A stretch of DNA of 51,469 bases from an uncultured Clostridium sp. Its GTDB lineage: Bacteria > Bacillota > Clostridia > Oscillospirales > Acutalibacteraceae. The notes under the pieces are model-generated. The model made no database searches, was not told the origin of the DNA, and saw nothing but the letters and a program-made list of their open reading frames with translations. Made by a program: the position numbers and the translations under genes. The stretch is from the NCBI GenBank assembly GCA_902471875.1, contig CABRLN010000014.1:1-51469 (forward strand), written 5' to 3'. Shown piece after piece: positions 7,358 to 15,221 of the stretch. Positions within the stretch are counted from its first letter, which is position 1; each line of letters starts with the position of its first letter.

Positions 7358-7386
7358 TTGACAATTTATTGATAAAGAATTATACT
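7358..7386 (+). promoter_or_regulatory. Promoter of the lipoprotein gene
   Basis: TTGACA at 7358-7363 and TATACT at 7381-7386, spacer 17 bp. Confidence 0.75.
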
Positions 7387-7507
7387 AACTATATTAATAC
7401 ATATTTATATCAAAATACCTGTCAAGCGGTACAAGATTTAGTTATGGAAGGTATGTTTATACTTGGAGCGATACTTTAGCATGGAAATAATTAGGGAGGT
7501 AAGTTTT

Positions 7508-8053
7508 ATGAAAAAATATTTTAAATGTATTTTATTAGTTGGGGTTTTATCTTTATCATCTGCATTATGTGCCTGCAGCAGTATGAATGACAACCCACAG
7601 ACCGCACAAGGTACAACTATTACTCAAAGTACCGAAGGTACTACAGAAATTCAAACAGATGTAAACAGCAATACAAATATTAGCAGTAAATATTCTGAAA
7701 TTAACCCTGCCAATATAGATGAAGTTGTTGATTTCAGTAAAATTGCAAAGCTGTCAACACTAAATAACGGTGATGAGGTTTTTAGTGACAACAAGACTTT
7801 AATTGCAGATTTTGAAGATATATCAAGGGCGTTAAAAATTGGAGAGGGTCGTGACAAACCGCAAAAGTATGGCGGTACAGTTGTATCTGCCTATGACAGT
7901 GACGGAAAACTTATATATCAGCTGTCACCGCCGTCGAACAAATTTTTTATAGAAGATACCTTCTTTTACTGTAGCCTTGATTATGAAAATCTTAGCAAGC
8001 TGTACAATCTGTCACTCGATATTGCCACTGCAAAAGATAGTCAAGATGAATAA
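7508..8053 (+). CDS. Putative lipoprotein of unknown function
   Basis: A 181-residue secreted protein. ATG at 7508 is chosen because GGGAGG lies just before it and the signal peptide begins there (MKKYFK, hydrophobic core, lipobox LCAC ending at about residue 23). A Ser/Thr/Gln-rich linker of about 45 residues follows, then a compact domain of about 110 residues with SAYDSDGKLIYQLS and a C-terminal LYNLSLDIATA segment. No enzyme motif was recognised. It has its own promoter and is followed by the tyrS T-box transcription unit. Anchoring to the outer face of the membrane follows from the lipobox; the function is unknown. Confidence 0.8.
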   Translation: MKKYFKCILLVGVLSLSSALCACSSMNDNPQTAQGTTITQSTEGTTEIQTDVNSNTNISSKYSEINPANIDEVVDFSKIAKLSTLNNGDEVFSDNKTLIADFEDISRALKIGEGRDKPQKYGGTVVSAYDSDGKLIYQLSPPSNKFFIEDTFFYCSLDYENLSKLYNLSLDIATAKDSQDE

Positions 8054-8085
8054 AAATGTTATAAAAATAGTGTAAATATGCTGTG

Positions 8086-8114
8086 TTGACAAAAATATAT
8101 TAATTTATTATAAT
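8086..8114 (+). promoter_or_regulatory. Promoter of the T-box/tyrS unit
   Basis: TTGACA at 8086-8091 and TATAAT at 8109-8114 with a 17-bp spacer; start predicted near 8121. Confidence 0.85.
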
Positions 8115-8120
8115 TATTTA

Positions 8121-8387
8121 AAGGCTAAGAACAGATGAAGTAGTGACAGACAATGCAGTAAAGAGAGGCTGTGGCTGGTGTAAACAGCACTGCACCTGTT
8201 ATGAAGTTACCTCTGGGAGCTATGTTGCCCAAAGATTATAAGGTTAGTAGGTAATGTCGGGTTTGCCCGTTACAGCATTGAGTATGCTAATACTCTGTGA
8301 GGCTGTCTTTGTGACAGTAAATAGAGGTGGTACCACGGATTTTGTTAATTCGTCCTCTGTGTGTAAACACAGGGGACTTTTTTTATT
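8121..8387 (+). ncRNA. T-box leader controlling tyrS
   Basis: The leader has the opening AAGAACAGATGAAGTAG, an AGAGAG-type Stem I loop region, the diagnostic T-box AGAGGTGGTACCACGGA at 8323-8339 (binds the tRNA acceptor end), and a terminator stem GTCCTCTGTGT/ACACAGGGGAC (8352-8377) followed by seven T. Uncharged tRNA-Tyr should favour the antiterminator and switch tyrS on. The probable specifier is TAC at 8208-8210, close to GAAG; its exact register needs folding. Class and target are secure, the specifier less so. Confidence 0.93.
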
Positions 8388-8408
8388 TTTATATTGGAGG
8401 ATAATTTT

Positions 8409-9629
8409 ATGGGAGTTTATGAAGAGCTTGTTGCAAGAGGTCTTATTGCACAGGTTACAGATGAAGAAGAAATAAGAGAATTGGTAAACAGCGGCAAAGC
8501 AGTTTTTTATATTGGTTTTGACCCTACTGCCGACAGTCTGCATGTTGGTCATTTTATGGCGCTTTGCCTTATGAAGCGTTTGCAAATGGCGGGCAACAAG
8601 CCAATTGCACTTATTGGCGGAGGCACTGCTATGATTGGCGACCCTTCCGGCAGAACAGATATGCGCCAAATGATGACAACTGAAACAATTCAGCATAATG
8701 TTGACTGTTTTAAAAAACAAATGAGCCGTTTTATAGACTTCTCTGAAGGAAAGGCAATGCTGGTAAATAATGCCGACTGGCTGTTAGACCTTAACTATGT
8801 TGATGTTTTAAGAGAGGTGGGTGCTCATTTTAGCGTAAACCGTATGCTTACCGCCGAATGCTATAAGCAAAGAATGGAAAAGGGCTTAAGCTTTTTAGAG
8901 TTTAACTATATGATTATGCAGTCTTACGACTTTTACGCACTGTACCAAAAGTACGGCTGTAATATGCAGTTTGGCGGCGACGACCAATGGAGTAATATGC
9001 TTGGCGGCACCGAGCTTATAAGAAGAAAGCTGGGTAAGGACGCTTACGCTATGACCATTAATTTACTTCTTAATTCAGAAGGTAAAAAAATGGGCAAAAC
9101 ACAGTCAGGTGCAGTTTGGCTTTCAGCCGAAAAGACAAGCCCTTACGATTTTTACCAGTACTGGAGAAATGTAGATGACAGTGATGTTATTAAATGCTTA
9201 AAAATGCTAACATTTCTGCCATTGGAAGAAATTGACGAGCTTGCAAAGCTACAGGGCAGCGAGCTTAACAAGGCAAAAGAAATTCTTGCCTACGAGGTAA
9301 CAAATCTTATACACGGCAAAGAAGAAGCCGACAAGGCTCAAGAAACTGCAAAGGCACTATTTGGCAACAAAGCTAACCTTGAAAATATGCCGACAACTGT
9401 TTTAAATGACCAAGACTTTACAGACGGCAATATAGGCGTACTTGCTTTGCTATGCAAGTTGGGCCTAACATCATCTAACGGCGAGGCAAGACGTTTGGTA
9501 ACGCAGGGCGGTATATCTATTGACGATGTTAAACTTACAGACCCTAAGGCTGTAGTTACTAAAGAAGCTGTTGCTGACGGTGTTATTGTTAAAAAAGGTA
9601 AAAAGATATTTCATAAAGCTACACTTTAA
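8409..9629 (+). CDS. tyrS: Tyrosyl-tRNA synthetase
   Basis: Charges tRNA-Tyr with tyrosine. Class I synthetase of 406 residues with HIGH motif HVGH at 45-48, tyrosine pocket segments (YDFYALYQ, GGDDQWSNM), KMSKS-type loop KMGKT at 227-231, and an S4 RNA-binding domain over the last 65 residues. ATG at 8409 is chosen over one at 8394 because GGAGG lies at 8396-8400. It is controlled by the upstream T-box and is followed after 23 bp by mscL, which may share the transcript. Length is typical of bacterial TyrRS. Confidence 0.97.
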   Translation: MGVYEELVARGLIAQVTDEEEIRELVNSGKAVFYIGFDPTADSLHVGHFMALCLMKRLQMAGNKPIALIGGGTAMIGDPSGRTDMRQMMTTETIQHNVDCFKKQMSRFIDFSEGKAMLVNNADWLLDLNYVDVLREVGAHFSVNRMLTAECYKQRMEKGLSFLEFNYMIMQSYDFYALYQKYGCNMQFGGDDQWSNMLGGTELIRRKLGKDAYAMTINLLLNSEGKKMGKTQSGAVWLSAEKTSPYDFYQYWRNVDDSDVIKCLKMLTFLPLEEIDELAKLQGSELNKAKEILAYEVTNLIHGKEEADKAQETAKALFGNKANLENMPTTVLNDQDFTDGNIGVLALLCKLGLTSSNGEARRLVTQGGISIDDVKLTDPKAVVTKEAVADGVIVKKGKKIFHKATL

Positions 9630-9652
9630 CAGTAATAAAAGGGGGCAATATT

Positions 9653-10087
9653 ATGAAAAAGTTTTTTGGTGAATTTAAAGAATTTATTATGCGTGGAAAC
9701 GTGCTTGACCTTGCTGTAGCTGTAATTATTGGTGCTGCTTTTCAGGCTATTGTAACATCTTTAACAGATAACATTATTTCACCTGTAATCGGACTGTTTA
9801 CAAAAATGAATTTTGACCAATTAACTGTACAAATTCCATATACAGATGTTATAATAAGGTATGGTGCATTTATTACTGCAGTAATAAACTTCTTAATTAT
9901 GGCATTTGTTATCTTTTTGCTTGTTAAGACAATTAACAAGGTAATGACGCTTGGTAAAAAGAAGGAAGAAGCTGTAGAAGCAGCTACAACAAAAGACTGC
10001 CCATATTGTAAAAGCGAAATTGCTGTTGACGCAACAAGGTGCCCCCACTGCACTTCAAAGCTGGAGGGTTACAACGGACAAGATTAA
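9653..10087 (+). CDS. mscL: Large-conductance mechanosensitive channel with C-terminal zinc ribbon
   Basis: Homopentameric membrane channel that opens under membrane tension to release solutes on osmotic downshock. The N-terminal MscL part contains FKEFIMRGNVLDLAVAVIIG (TM1 start) and a second membrane helix at about 70-95. Residues 115-133 form a zinc ribbon with CPYC and CPHC pairs, an extra domain not found in the E. coli protein. Total 144 residues. It follows tyrS by 23 bp with RBS GGGGG. The ribbon presumably sits in the cytoplasm where the usual C-terminal helix bundle ends; its role is unknown. Confidence 0.94.
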   Translation: MKKFFGEFKEFIMRGNVLDLAVAVIIGAAFQAIVTSLTDNIISPVIGLFTKMNFDQLTVQIPYTDVIIRYGAFITAVINFLIMAFVIFLLVKTINKVMTLGKKKEEAVEAATTKDCPYCKSEIAVDATRCPHCTSKLEGYNGQD

Positions 10088-10139
10088 TATTAGCATTAAT
10101 TAGAAAATGTACTAAATTTTTTACCGGAGGATAAAGCTG

Positions 10140-11108
10140 TTGTTAAGTAAAATATCTATTAAGAATAAATACCCCATATTAGTGGCGTTAGCATTTTTTA
10201 TTTATATAAGCGCTGCAACTTTTATACTCGTTTTTGCCGCAAATTTAGGTCCTGTAATAGAACATAACAGCCAAACAGTTAATTCTTTACCAAATGTAAC
10301 TACACTTAATACCGAAAAGGACTTTACTACTGTAGAGATTGACAACGACAAGCTTTTTACAGGTCCTCTGGTTTTGGTAAACAACCACTACGCCTGCAAA
10401 TTTGACGGAAACGAGTTGGTGTCGGTTTTAAGCAACGGCAGTGAAAAATACAAGGTTGCTGACTATGACGTAAAAGTAAACAACGAAATTATGCAGCCGC
10501 TTGACAAAATGCTTTCTGACTTTTACGACCGTACCCAAAATAAAAATACAATGGTAAGCAGTGCCTACCGCAGTGCAGAGCTTCAAAAGGAGCTTTATGA
10601 CGAAGACCATAATGGCTCAAATAACAACGATAGTAATCAAGATGAGCTTGTTGCCCTGCCTGGTTACAGTGAACACCAAACAGGCTATGCTTTTGACCTG
10701 TCATTAATGGACGACAACGGAATTATTACTGAGTTTGATAATGAAGGTGAGTACAGTTGGATTTTAGAAAACTGTGCAAACTATGGTTTTATTTTAAGAT
10801 ACCCTCAGGATAAAACCGCTATAACCGAAATTGGTTACGAAACATGGCATTATAGATATGTAGGTAATCCTCATGCATCATACATAATGCAAAACAATCT
10901 TTGTTTAGAGGAATATATCGACCTTTTAAAGGCATATACTCTTAGTAATCCGTTATATATTACAGATAATTCTTTAAATAATTGGATGGTTTATTTTGCA
11001 AAAGCTCAAAGCGGCGAAAAGACTCAAATATCTGTTCCTAAAAATACAGATTATCAGATTTGCGGTAATAATAACGACGGTTTTATTATTGCAGTAAAAT
11101 TAAGTTAA
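10140..11108 (+). CDS. D-alanyl-D-alanine carboxypeptidase, VanY/LAS family
   Basis: Membrane-anchored peptidoglycan carboxypeptidase that trims terminal D-Ala. The 322-residue protein has an N-terminal membrane anchor (about residues 12-34) and a LAS-type zinc peptidase domain. The SxHxxGxAxD motif appears as SEHQTGYAFD with His179 and Asp186, and the second zinc histidine is His237 in ETWHYRYVG. Translation likely starts at TTG 10140, nine bases after GGAGG (10126-10130); no ATG fits as well. It follows mscL by 52 bp. Van operon partners are absent, so a housekeeping wall role is more likely than glycopeptide resistance. Confidence 0.92.
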   Translation: MLSKISIKNKYPILVALAFFIYISAATFILVFAANLGPVIEHNSQTVNSLPNVTTLNTEKDFTTVEIDNDKLFTGPLVLVNNHYACKFDGNELVSVLSNGSEKYKVADYDVKVNNEIMQPLDKMLSDFYDRTQNKNTMVSSAYRSAELQKELYDEDHNGSNNNDSNQDELVALPGYSEHQTGYAFDLSLMDDNGIITEFDNEGEYSWILENCANYGFILRYPQDKTAITEIGYETWHYRYVGNPHASYIMQNNLCLEEYIDLLKAYTLSNPLYITDNSLNNWMVYFAKAQSGEKTQISVPKNTDYQICGNNNDGFIIAVKLS

Positions 11109-11118
11109 ATTTATTTCG

Positions 11119-11152
11119 ATAAACGGTGTATTTTTATAATATACCGTTTATT
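11119..11152 (+). terminator. Probable terminator after the carboxypeptidase
   Basis: ATAAACGGTGTAT pairs with ATATACCGTTTAT; the T run is weak. Confidence 0.6.
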
Positions 11153-11204
11153 ATATTGGTCAATATTACATATATTGTTTACAAGATAAAGTATTAATAA
11201 TTTA

Positions 11205-11233
11205 TTGACAAATTGTAAATAAGCAGTTAGAAT
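11205..11233 (+). promoter_or_regulatory. Promoter of the sugar transferase gene
   Basis: TTGACA at 11205-11210 and TAGAAT at 11228-11233, spacer 17 bp. Confidence 0.7.
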
Positions 11234-11308
11234 TAGTATTGATTGCTGATGTATTTTGTAGTAATTTGTCAGCATTTGAAATTTCATTCCAGATTAAAGG
11301 ATGATAAA

Positions 11309-11959
11309 ATGTATAAATATTTTTTTAAAAGGTTTATAGACATTTTTTTATCTGTTTTTGCCTTAATTATTACATCTTTTATTATGCTGATTGTAGCTGT
11401 TTTAATAAAAGCCGAAAGTCCCGGAGAAATAATTTTTAAACAACAAAGAATAGGCAAAAACGGCAAGGTGTTCAATATTTACAAATTTCGCTCTATGTGC
11501 CAAAATGCAGAAAAAACAGGTACAGGAGTTTATTCCGAAAAGAACGACAGCCGTGTAACTAAGGTAGGAAAATTTATTCGTGCTACCAGCATTGACGAAC
11601 TGCCTCAGTTTGTAAACATACTAAAGGGAGATATGTCGTTTATTGGGCCCAGACCTCCCCTTACATACCATCCGTGGACATTTGACAAATACACAGAGGA
11701 ACAGAAAAAAATGTTTAATGTTCGTCCGGGCTTAACAGGCTGGGCACAAGTAAACGGCAGAAAAAGTGTTGAGTGGCACAAAAGAATTGAGCTTAACGTT
11801 TGGTATGTTGAGCATCTTTCATTTTTACTTGATATTAAAATACTGTTTTTAACAGTTATTAAAGTATTTAAAAACGAAGACAATCTTAATGTTGGTGCTA
11901 CACTTAATACTAATGAAACAGTTAACCGGATTTCTGAAAAAGAAACTGTAAATTTTTAA
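11309..11959 (+). CDS. Bacterial sugar transferase (undecaprenyl-phosphate glycosylphosphotransferase)
   Basis: Transfers a sugar phosphate to undecaprenyl phosphate, the first step of an envelope polysaccharide. The 216-residue protein has the short monotopic form: one N-terminal hydrophobic helix (about 8-32), then KQQRIGKNGKVFNIYKFRSM, DELPQFVNILKGDMSFIGPR and VRPGLTGWAQVNGR, all family signatures. ATG at 11309 is preferred because AAAGG lies eight bases before it and the hydrophobic helix follows directly. Unlike most members it is isolated, with no glycosyltransferase or flippase genes beside it. The sugar cannot be told from the sequence. Confidence 0.92.
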   Translation: MYKYFFKRFIDIFLSVFALIITSFIMLIVAVLIKAESPGEIIFKQQRIGKNGKVFNIYKFRSMCQNAEKTGTGVYSEKNDSRVTKVGKFIRATSIDELPQFVNILKGDMSFIGPRPPLTYHPWTFDKYTEEQKKMFNVRPGLTGWAQVNGRKSVEWHKRIELNVWYVEHLSFLLDIKILFLTVIKVFKNEDNLNVGATLNTNETVNRISEKETVNF

Positions 11960-12021
11960 AACAAAAGCTTTTCCGAAATATCTAAAATATATCCTAAGTA
12001 TATCACAGTGAATTATGAACC

Positions 12022-12073
12022 AAACCCCATTTGTTAGAACATTATATCGCATTGTCTAACAAATGGGGTTTTA
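12022..12073 (+). terminator. Terminator after the sugar transferase
   Basis: AAACCCCATTTGTTAGA pairs perfectly with TCTAACAAATGGGGTTT around a 16-nt loop. Confidence 0.9.
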
Positions 12074-12108
12074 TGGTATATCTGCACATATAAATTTTTA
12101 CAAAATAA

Positions 12109-12137
12109 TTGAAAATATATAATTATTATGATATACT
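12109..12137 (+). promoter_or_regulatory. Promoter of the AIM24-family gene
   Basis: TTGAAA at 12109-12114 and TATACT at 12132-12137, spacer 17 bp. Confidence 0.65.
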
Positions 12138-12179
12138 TTGTACTGTAGAATAAAAATATATTAATTAATGGAGGTTTTT

Positions 12180-12854
12180 ATGAGGTACAATATTGAAGGC
12201 GGCATTATGCCAATACTTGAAGTTAACTTGGACGCTAATGAAACAATTGTTACACAAGGCGGCGGTATGGTATGGATGTCACCAAATCTTCAAATGGAAA
12301 CTACTTCCGGCGGCCTTGGCAAAGCATTTACTAAAATGTTCAGCGGCGAATCTATTTTCCAAAACCGTTATACTGCAACAGGTGCTCCGGGATTTATTAC
12401 AATAGCTTCAACCTTTTTGGGTTCTATTATTCCTTTCGAAATTACACCTAGCCAGCCAATTGTAGTTCAAAAATCAGGATTTTTGGCAAGCTCTACAGGC
12501 GTTGACCTTTCTATATTCTTTAACAAAAAGTTCGGAGCCGGCTTTTTTGGCGGTGAAGGCTTTATTATGCAAAAGCTTTCGGGTCAAGGTATTGCATTTG
12601 TAGAAATTGACGGTTACTGCAAGCAGTACACTCTTGCTCCGGGTCAGCAATTAATTATTGACACAGGCAATCTTGCGGCTATGGACGCAACCTGTACAAT
12701 GGACATTAAGTCTGTGCCGGGCATTAAAAATATGCTTCTTGGCGGCGAGGGCTTATTTAATACTGTAGTAACAGGTCCGGGCAGAGTATTCTTACAGTCA
12801 CACCCAATTTCAACAATTGGAGGAAGCTTAAGACCGTATATTTCATCTAATTAA
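12180..12854 (+). CDS. AIM24 / TIGR00266 family protein
   Basis: A 224-residue soluble beta-rich protein. Signatures include GGMVWMSPNLQMETTSGG near the N-terminus, glycine-rich turns in the middle (FGAGFFGGEGF), and AFVEIDGYCKQYTLAPGQ plus VVTGPGRVFLQSHP near the C-terminus. Family members are widespread in bacteria and related to mitochondrial AIM24, but have no established reaction. ATG at 12180 is chosen because GGAGG lies at 12170-12174; an earlier ATG at 12168 overlaps that site. A small membrane protein gene follows after 29 bp. Confidence 0.9.
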   Translation: MRYNIEGGIMPILEVNLDANETIVTQGGGMVWMSPNLQMETTSGGLGKAFTKMFSGESIFQNRYTATGAPGFITIASTFLGSIIPFEITPSQPIVVQKSGFLASSTGVDLSIFFNKKFGAGFFGGEGFIMQKLSGQGIAFVEIDGYCKQYTLAPGQQLIIDTGNLAAMDATCTMDIKSVPGIKNMLLGGEGLFNTVVTGPGRVFLQSHPISTIGGSLRPYISSN

Positions 12855-12883
12855 TTTTTACACTCGGTTAACAGGTGATTTAA

Positions 12884-13075
12884 ATGTTAAAAAAACAGCA
12901 AAATGATAATTTACATACTAACCAAAAAGAACAGCTTACTGAAGAGCAGTTAAAGAAAAATCAAGAAAAAATTAACGAGTACGACCGCATACTAAAGGTA
13001 GCTGTTACGGCAATAGGAATAATGTTTTGTATAATTGTATGCATTGTTGCTGCACTTGTTATTAATAACAGTTAA
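12884..13075 (+). CDS. Small single-pass membrane protein
   Basis: A 63-residue protein with a charged, Gln/Lys/Glu-rich N-terminal half likely to form a helix or coiled coil (residues 1-36) and one transmembrane helix at about 38-60 (VAVTAIGIMFCIIVCIVAAL). RBS AGGTGA precedes the ATG. Placed 29 bp after the AIM24-family gene and before a strong terminator, so co-transcribed. No family was recognised; function unknown. Confidence 0.7.
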   Translation: MLKKQQNDNLHTNQKEQLTEEQLKKNQEKINEYDRILKVAVTAIGIMFCIIVCIVAALVINNS

Positions 13076-13114
13076 TCATTAAATTATCTTGAGAATATAA
13101 AAAATTAACAACCA

Positions 13115-13158
13115 AAAAGGCTGCAATCTTACTAAATGAAGTAAGATTGCAGCCTTTT
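13115..13158. terminator. Bidirectional terminator
   Basis: AAAAGGCTGCAATCTTAC and its exact complement GTAAGATTGCAGCCTTTT form an 18-bp perfect stem between convergent genes. Confidence 0.95.
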
Positions 13159-13186
13159 AATTTTTACTGTATATTAATTTCTCTGT

Positions 13187-14170
13187 TTAATATATCCCCT
13201 GCACCGTAACCTCGCCTGAATTAACTGCAATAATTTTACCGTTTTCAAGCTTAACATTAAGGTCGCCCAAGCTGTCAACCGAAACTGCATTTCCTCTTAA
13301 AATATTATTGCCCCTTGTTACAGTTACCTGTCTGCCTACAGTAGCACACAAGCTTGTATATTCAGGTATAATACTTTTTTCTATGTCGGTTAAATACATA
13401 TCAATATAATATTCAACCCACTTTAAAACCACCTTAAAAAGGTCTGCCCTGTTAATTGGGCTGCCTGTTTCAACTGCAATAGATGTTGCTTTATTGCGAA
13501 TTTCCGGAGCAAATTCTGTCATATTCACGTTAATACCAATGCCTACCACAGCGTACTCTACCCTGTCGTCCTCTGCTGTCATTTCGGTTAATATTCCGCA
13601 TATTTTTTTGTTTCCTACAATAACATCATTAGGCCATTTTATTAGTGCGTTAAGTCCTGTAAACTGTCGTATTGCCTTGCACACACCCAAGCCGGCAGCA
13701 AGAGTTATGCCTGCAATTTCGCTTGGAGTTATTTGCGGTCTTAACAAAAAACTAAACCATATGCCTGTGCCCGGCGGCGAGCTCCACATTCTGCCCAGTC
13801 TGCCCTTGCCCATAAATTGCTGCTCTGCTACAACTACTGTTCCATGGGGGGCATCGTTTACAGCCTGACGTTTAACCTCTTGATTAGTTGAATCTACACT
13901 TTGTAAAAAGATTATTTTTTTGCCTAAATTTTTTGTCTGCAAGCCCTCTTCAAGCTCTATAGCGTTTAATACATTGTTGCTGTCAACAAGCTTGTACCCC
14001 TTGTTGGTTACCGAGTCTATTTGGTAGCCTTCGTCACGCAGTGATTTTATGTATTTCCATATGGCAGAACGGGTTATGCCCATACGCTGCGAAAGCTCCT
14101 CACCGCTTATATAATCGCTGCTGCCCTTAAGCAACAGCAGTACCTTGTCTTTTGCTGTATTCGCCTTCAT
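13187..14170 (-). CDS. birA: Bifunctional biotin-protein ligase / biotin operon repressor
   Basis: Attaches biotin to carrier proteins and, as biotinyl-AMP-bound dimer, represses biotin genes. The 327-residue protein has an N-terminal winged helix (ISGEELSQRMGITRSAIWKY, about residues 20-40) and a ligase domain with the biotinyl-AMP loop GKGRLGRMWSS and KWPNDVIVGNKKICGIL. A small C-terminal domain completes it. ATG at 14170 is chosen since GGAGG ends five bases before it; a TTG 12 bases upstream overlaps that site. It lies downstream of coaX on the same strand but behind a terminator. The dyads at bioY are its likely targets. Confidence 0.95.
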   Translation of the reverse strand: MKANTAKDKVLLLLKGSSDYISGEELSQRMGITRSAIWKYIKSLRDEGYQIDSVTNKGYKLVDSNNVLNAIELEEGLQTKNLGKKIIFLQSVDSTNQEVKRQAVNDAPHGTVVVAEQQFMGKGRLGRMWSSPPGTGIWFSFLLRPQITPSEIAGITLAAGLGVCKAIRQFTGLNALIKWPNDVIVGNKKICGILTEMTAEDDRVEYAVVGIGINVNMTEFAPEIRNKATSIAVETGSPINRADLFKVVLKWVEYYIDMYLTDIEKSIIPEYTSLCATVGRQVTVTRGNNILRGNAVSVDSLGDLNVKLENGKIIAVNSGEVTVQGIY

Positions 14171-14215
14171 ACTATCCTCCAATTATATAATAAATATGCT
14201 TTAACTTACTTTTTT

Positions 14216-14246
14216 CAAATAAAAAAGCGGCAAACAGTTTTACCGC
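14216..14246 (-). terminator. Terminator between coaX and birA
   Basis: On the minus strand GCGGTAAAACTG and TTTGCCGC form a short stem followed by TTTTTTATTT. Confidence 0.65.
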
Positions 14247-14261
14247 CTGCCACCCCAACAA

Positions 14262-15032
14262 TTATTTATTTTTATCGTACAATATCCTTAAACCCTTTAG
14301 CAACAGGTTTGTATCAACAATAATGTCCTTACGTTTGCAATGGGGAATAATGCTTGGCGCCAAACCTCCTGTAGCAATTACAGTAGCCTTTTGCCCTAGC
14401 TCTTCTTCAATACGCTGTAAAACACCGTCTATCATAGCAGCACTGCCATAAACAGCACCACTTTTCATACCCTCTATAGTATTTGAACCAATAACCCTTT
14501 TAGGCGGCTCTAAGCTGATTTTTGGTAGCTGTGATGTTCTTGAGGCAAGTGCCTCCTGAGAAATCATAATGCCCGGAATAATCATACCGCCAATATAGGT
14601 TTTGTTGGCATCAATAACCGACACCGTTGTAGCAGTACCCATGTCAATAGATATTGCAGGCACTTTATACTGGTCAATAACGGCAACAGCGTCTGCAACC
14701 CTGTCGCTGCCTGTTTGTGCAGGATTGTCAATGGCTATATTAAGTCCTGTTTTTATACCCGGACCAACCACCATAGGCTCAAGCCCGGCTGCAAGGTTAA
14801 CTGCCTTTTTCATAACAGAAGTAAGAGGCGGAACAACTGACGCAATTATACAGCCGTCTAAACTGCTTTTGTCAATATTATAAATGTCAAGCATACTGTT
14901 AATTTCAACTGCATATTGCCAGCTTGTTCGGCTTATGTCGGTTTTTATTCTGAATAACGAGCTTACCTTTTTATGTTTGTTAACACAGCCAAGTACAATA
15001 TTTGTGTTGCCTATGTCTAGTGCTAAAATCAT
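14262..15032 (-). CDS. coaX: Type III pantothenate kinase
   Basis: Phosphorylates pantothenate, the first committed step of coenzyme A synthesis. The 256-residue protein has the ASKHA-fold motifs of CoaX: MILALDIGNTNIVLG at the N-terminus, then QTGSDRVADAVAVI, DMGTATTVSVID and ATGGLAPSIIPHC. The start at 15032 is set by the canonical N-terminus; the frame is open another 150 bases upstream but that part is not conserved and lies in the promoter region. It is divergent from coaBC, two later steps of the same pathway. A type III enzyme needs a monovalent cation and resists CoA feedback (known for the family). Confidence 0.95.
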   Translation of the reverse strand: MILALDIGNTNIVLGCVNKHKKVSSLFRIKTDISRTSWQYAVEINSMLDIYNIDKSSLDGCIIASVVPPLTSVMKKAVNLAAGLEPMVVGPGIKTGLNIAIDNPAQTGSDRVADAVAVIDQYKVPAISIDMGTATTVSVIDANKTYIGGMIIPGIMISQEALASRTSQLPKISLEPPKRVIGSNTIEGMKSGAVYGSAAMIDGVLQRIEEELGQKATVIATGGLAPSIIPHCKRKDIIVDTNLLLKGLRILYDKNK

Positions 15033-15055
15033 ATTATCATTCCATTTCAAAATTT

Positions 15056-15079
15056 GCTGTACAAGTAACACTGTACAGC
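15056..15079 (-). promoter_or_regulatory. Perfect dyad in the coaX leader
   Basis: GCTGTACA (15056-15063) and TGTACAGC (15072-15079) form an 8-bp perfect inverted repeat with 8-bp spacer, 24 bp upstream of the coaX start and just downstream of its promoter. Could be an operator or a leader hairpin. Confidence 0.6.
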
Positions 15080-15092
15080 TTACTATGTATTT

Positions 15093-15122
15093 ATTATACA
15101 CTTTTGCATTATATCTTTGCAA
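15093..15122 (-). promoter_or_regulatory. coaX promoter
   Basis: Minus-strand TTGCAA (15117-15122) and TATAAT (15093-15098) with an 18-bp spacer. Confidence 0.65.
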
Positions 15123-15221
15123 GTATTTTAAATACATTTGCTTTACTTTGTAACAAATATGATATAATATATAATATACCATATATATTAAACAAAATGT
15201 TGTTTTTTAGGAAGTGAAAAG

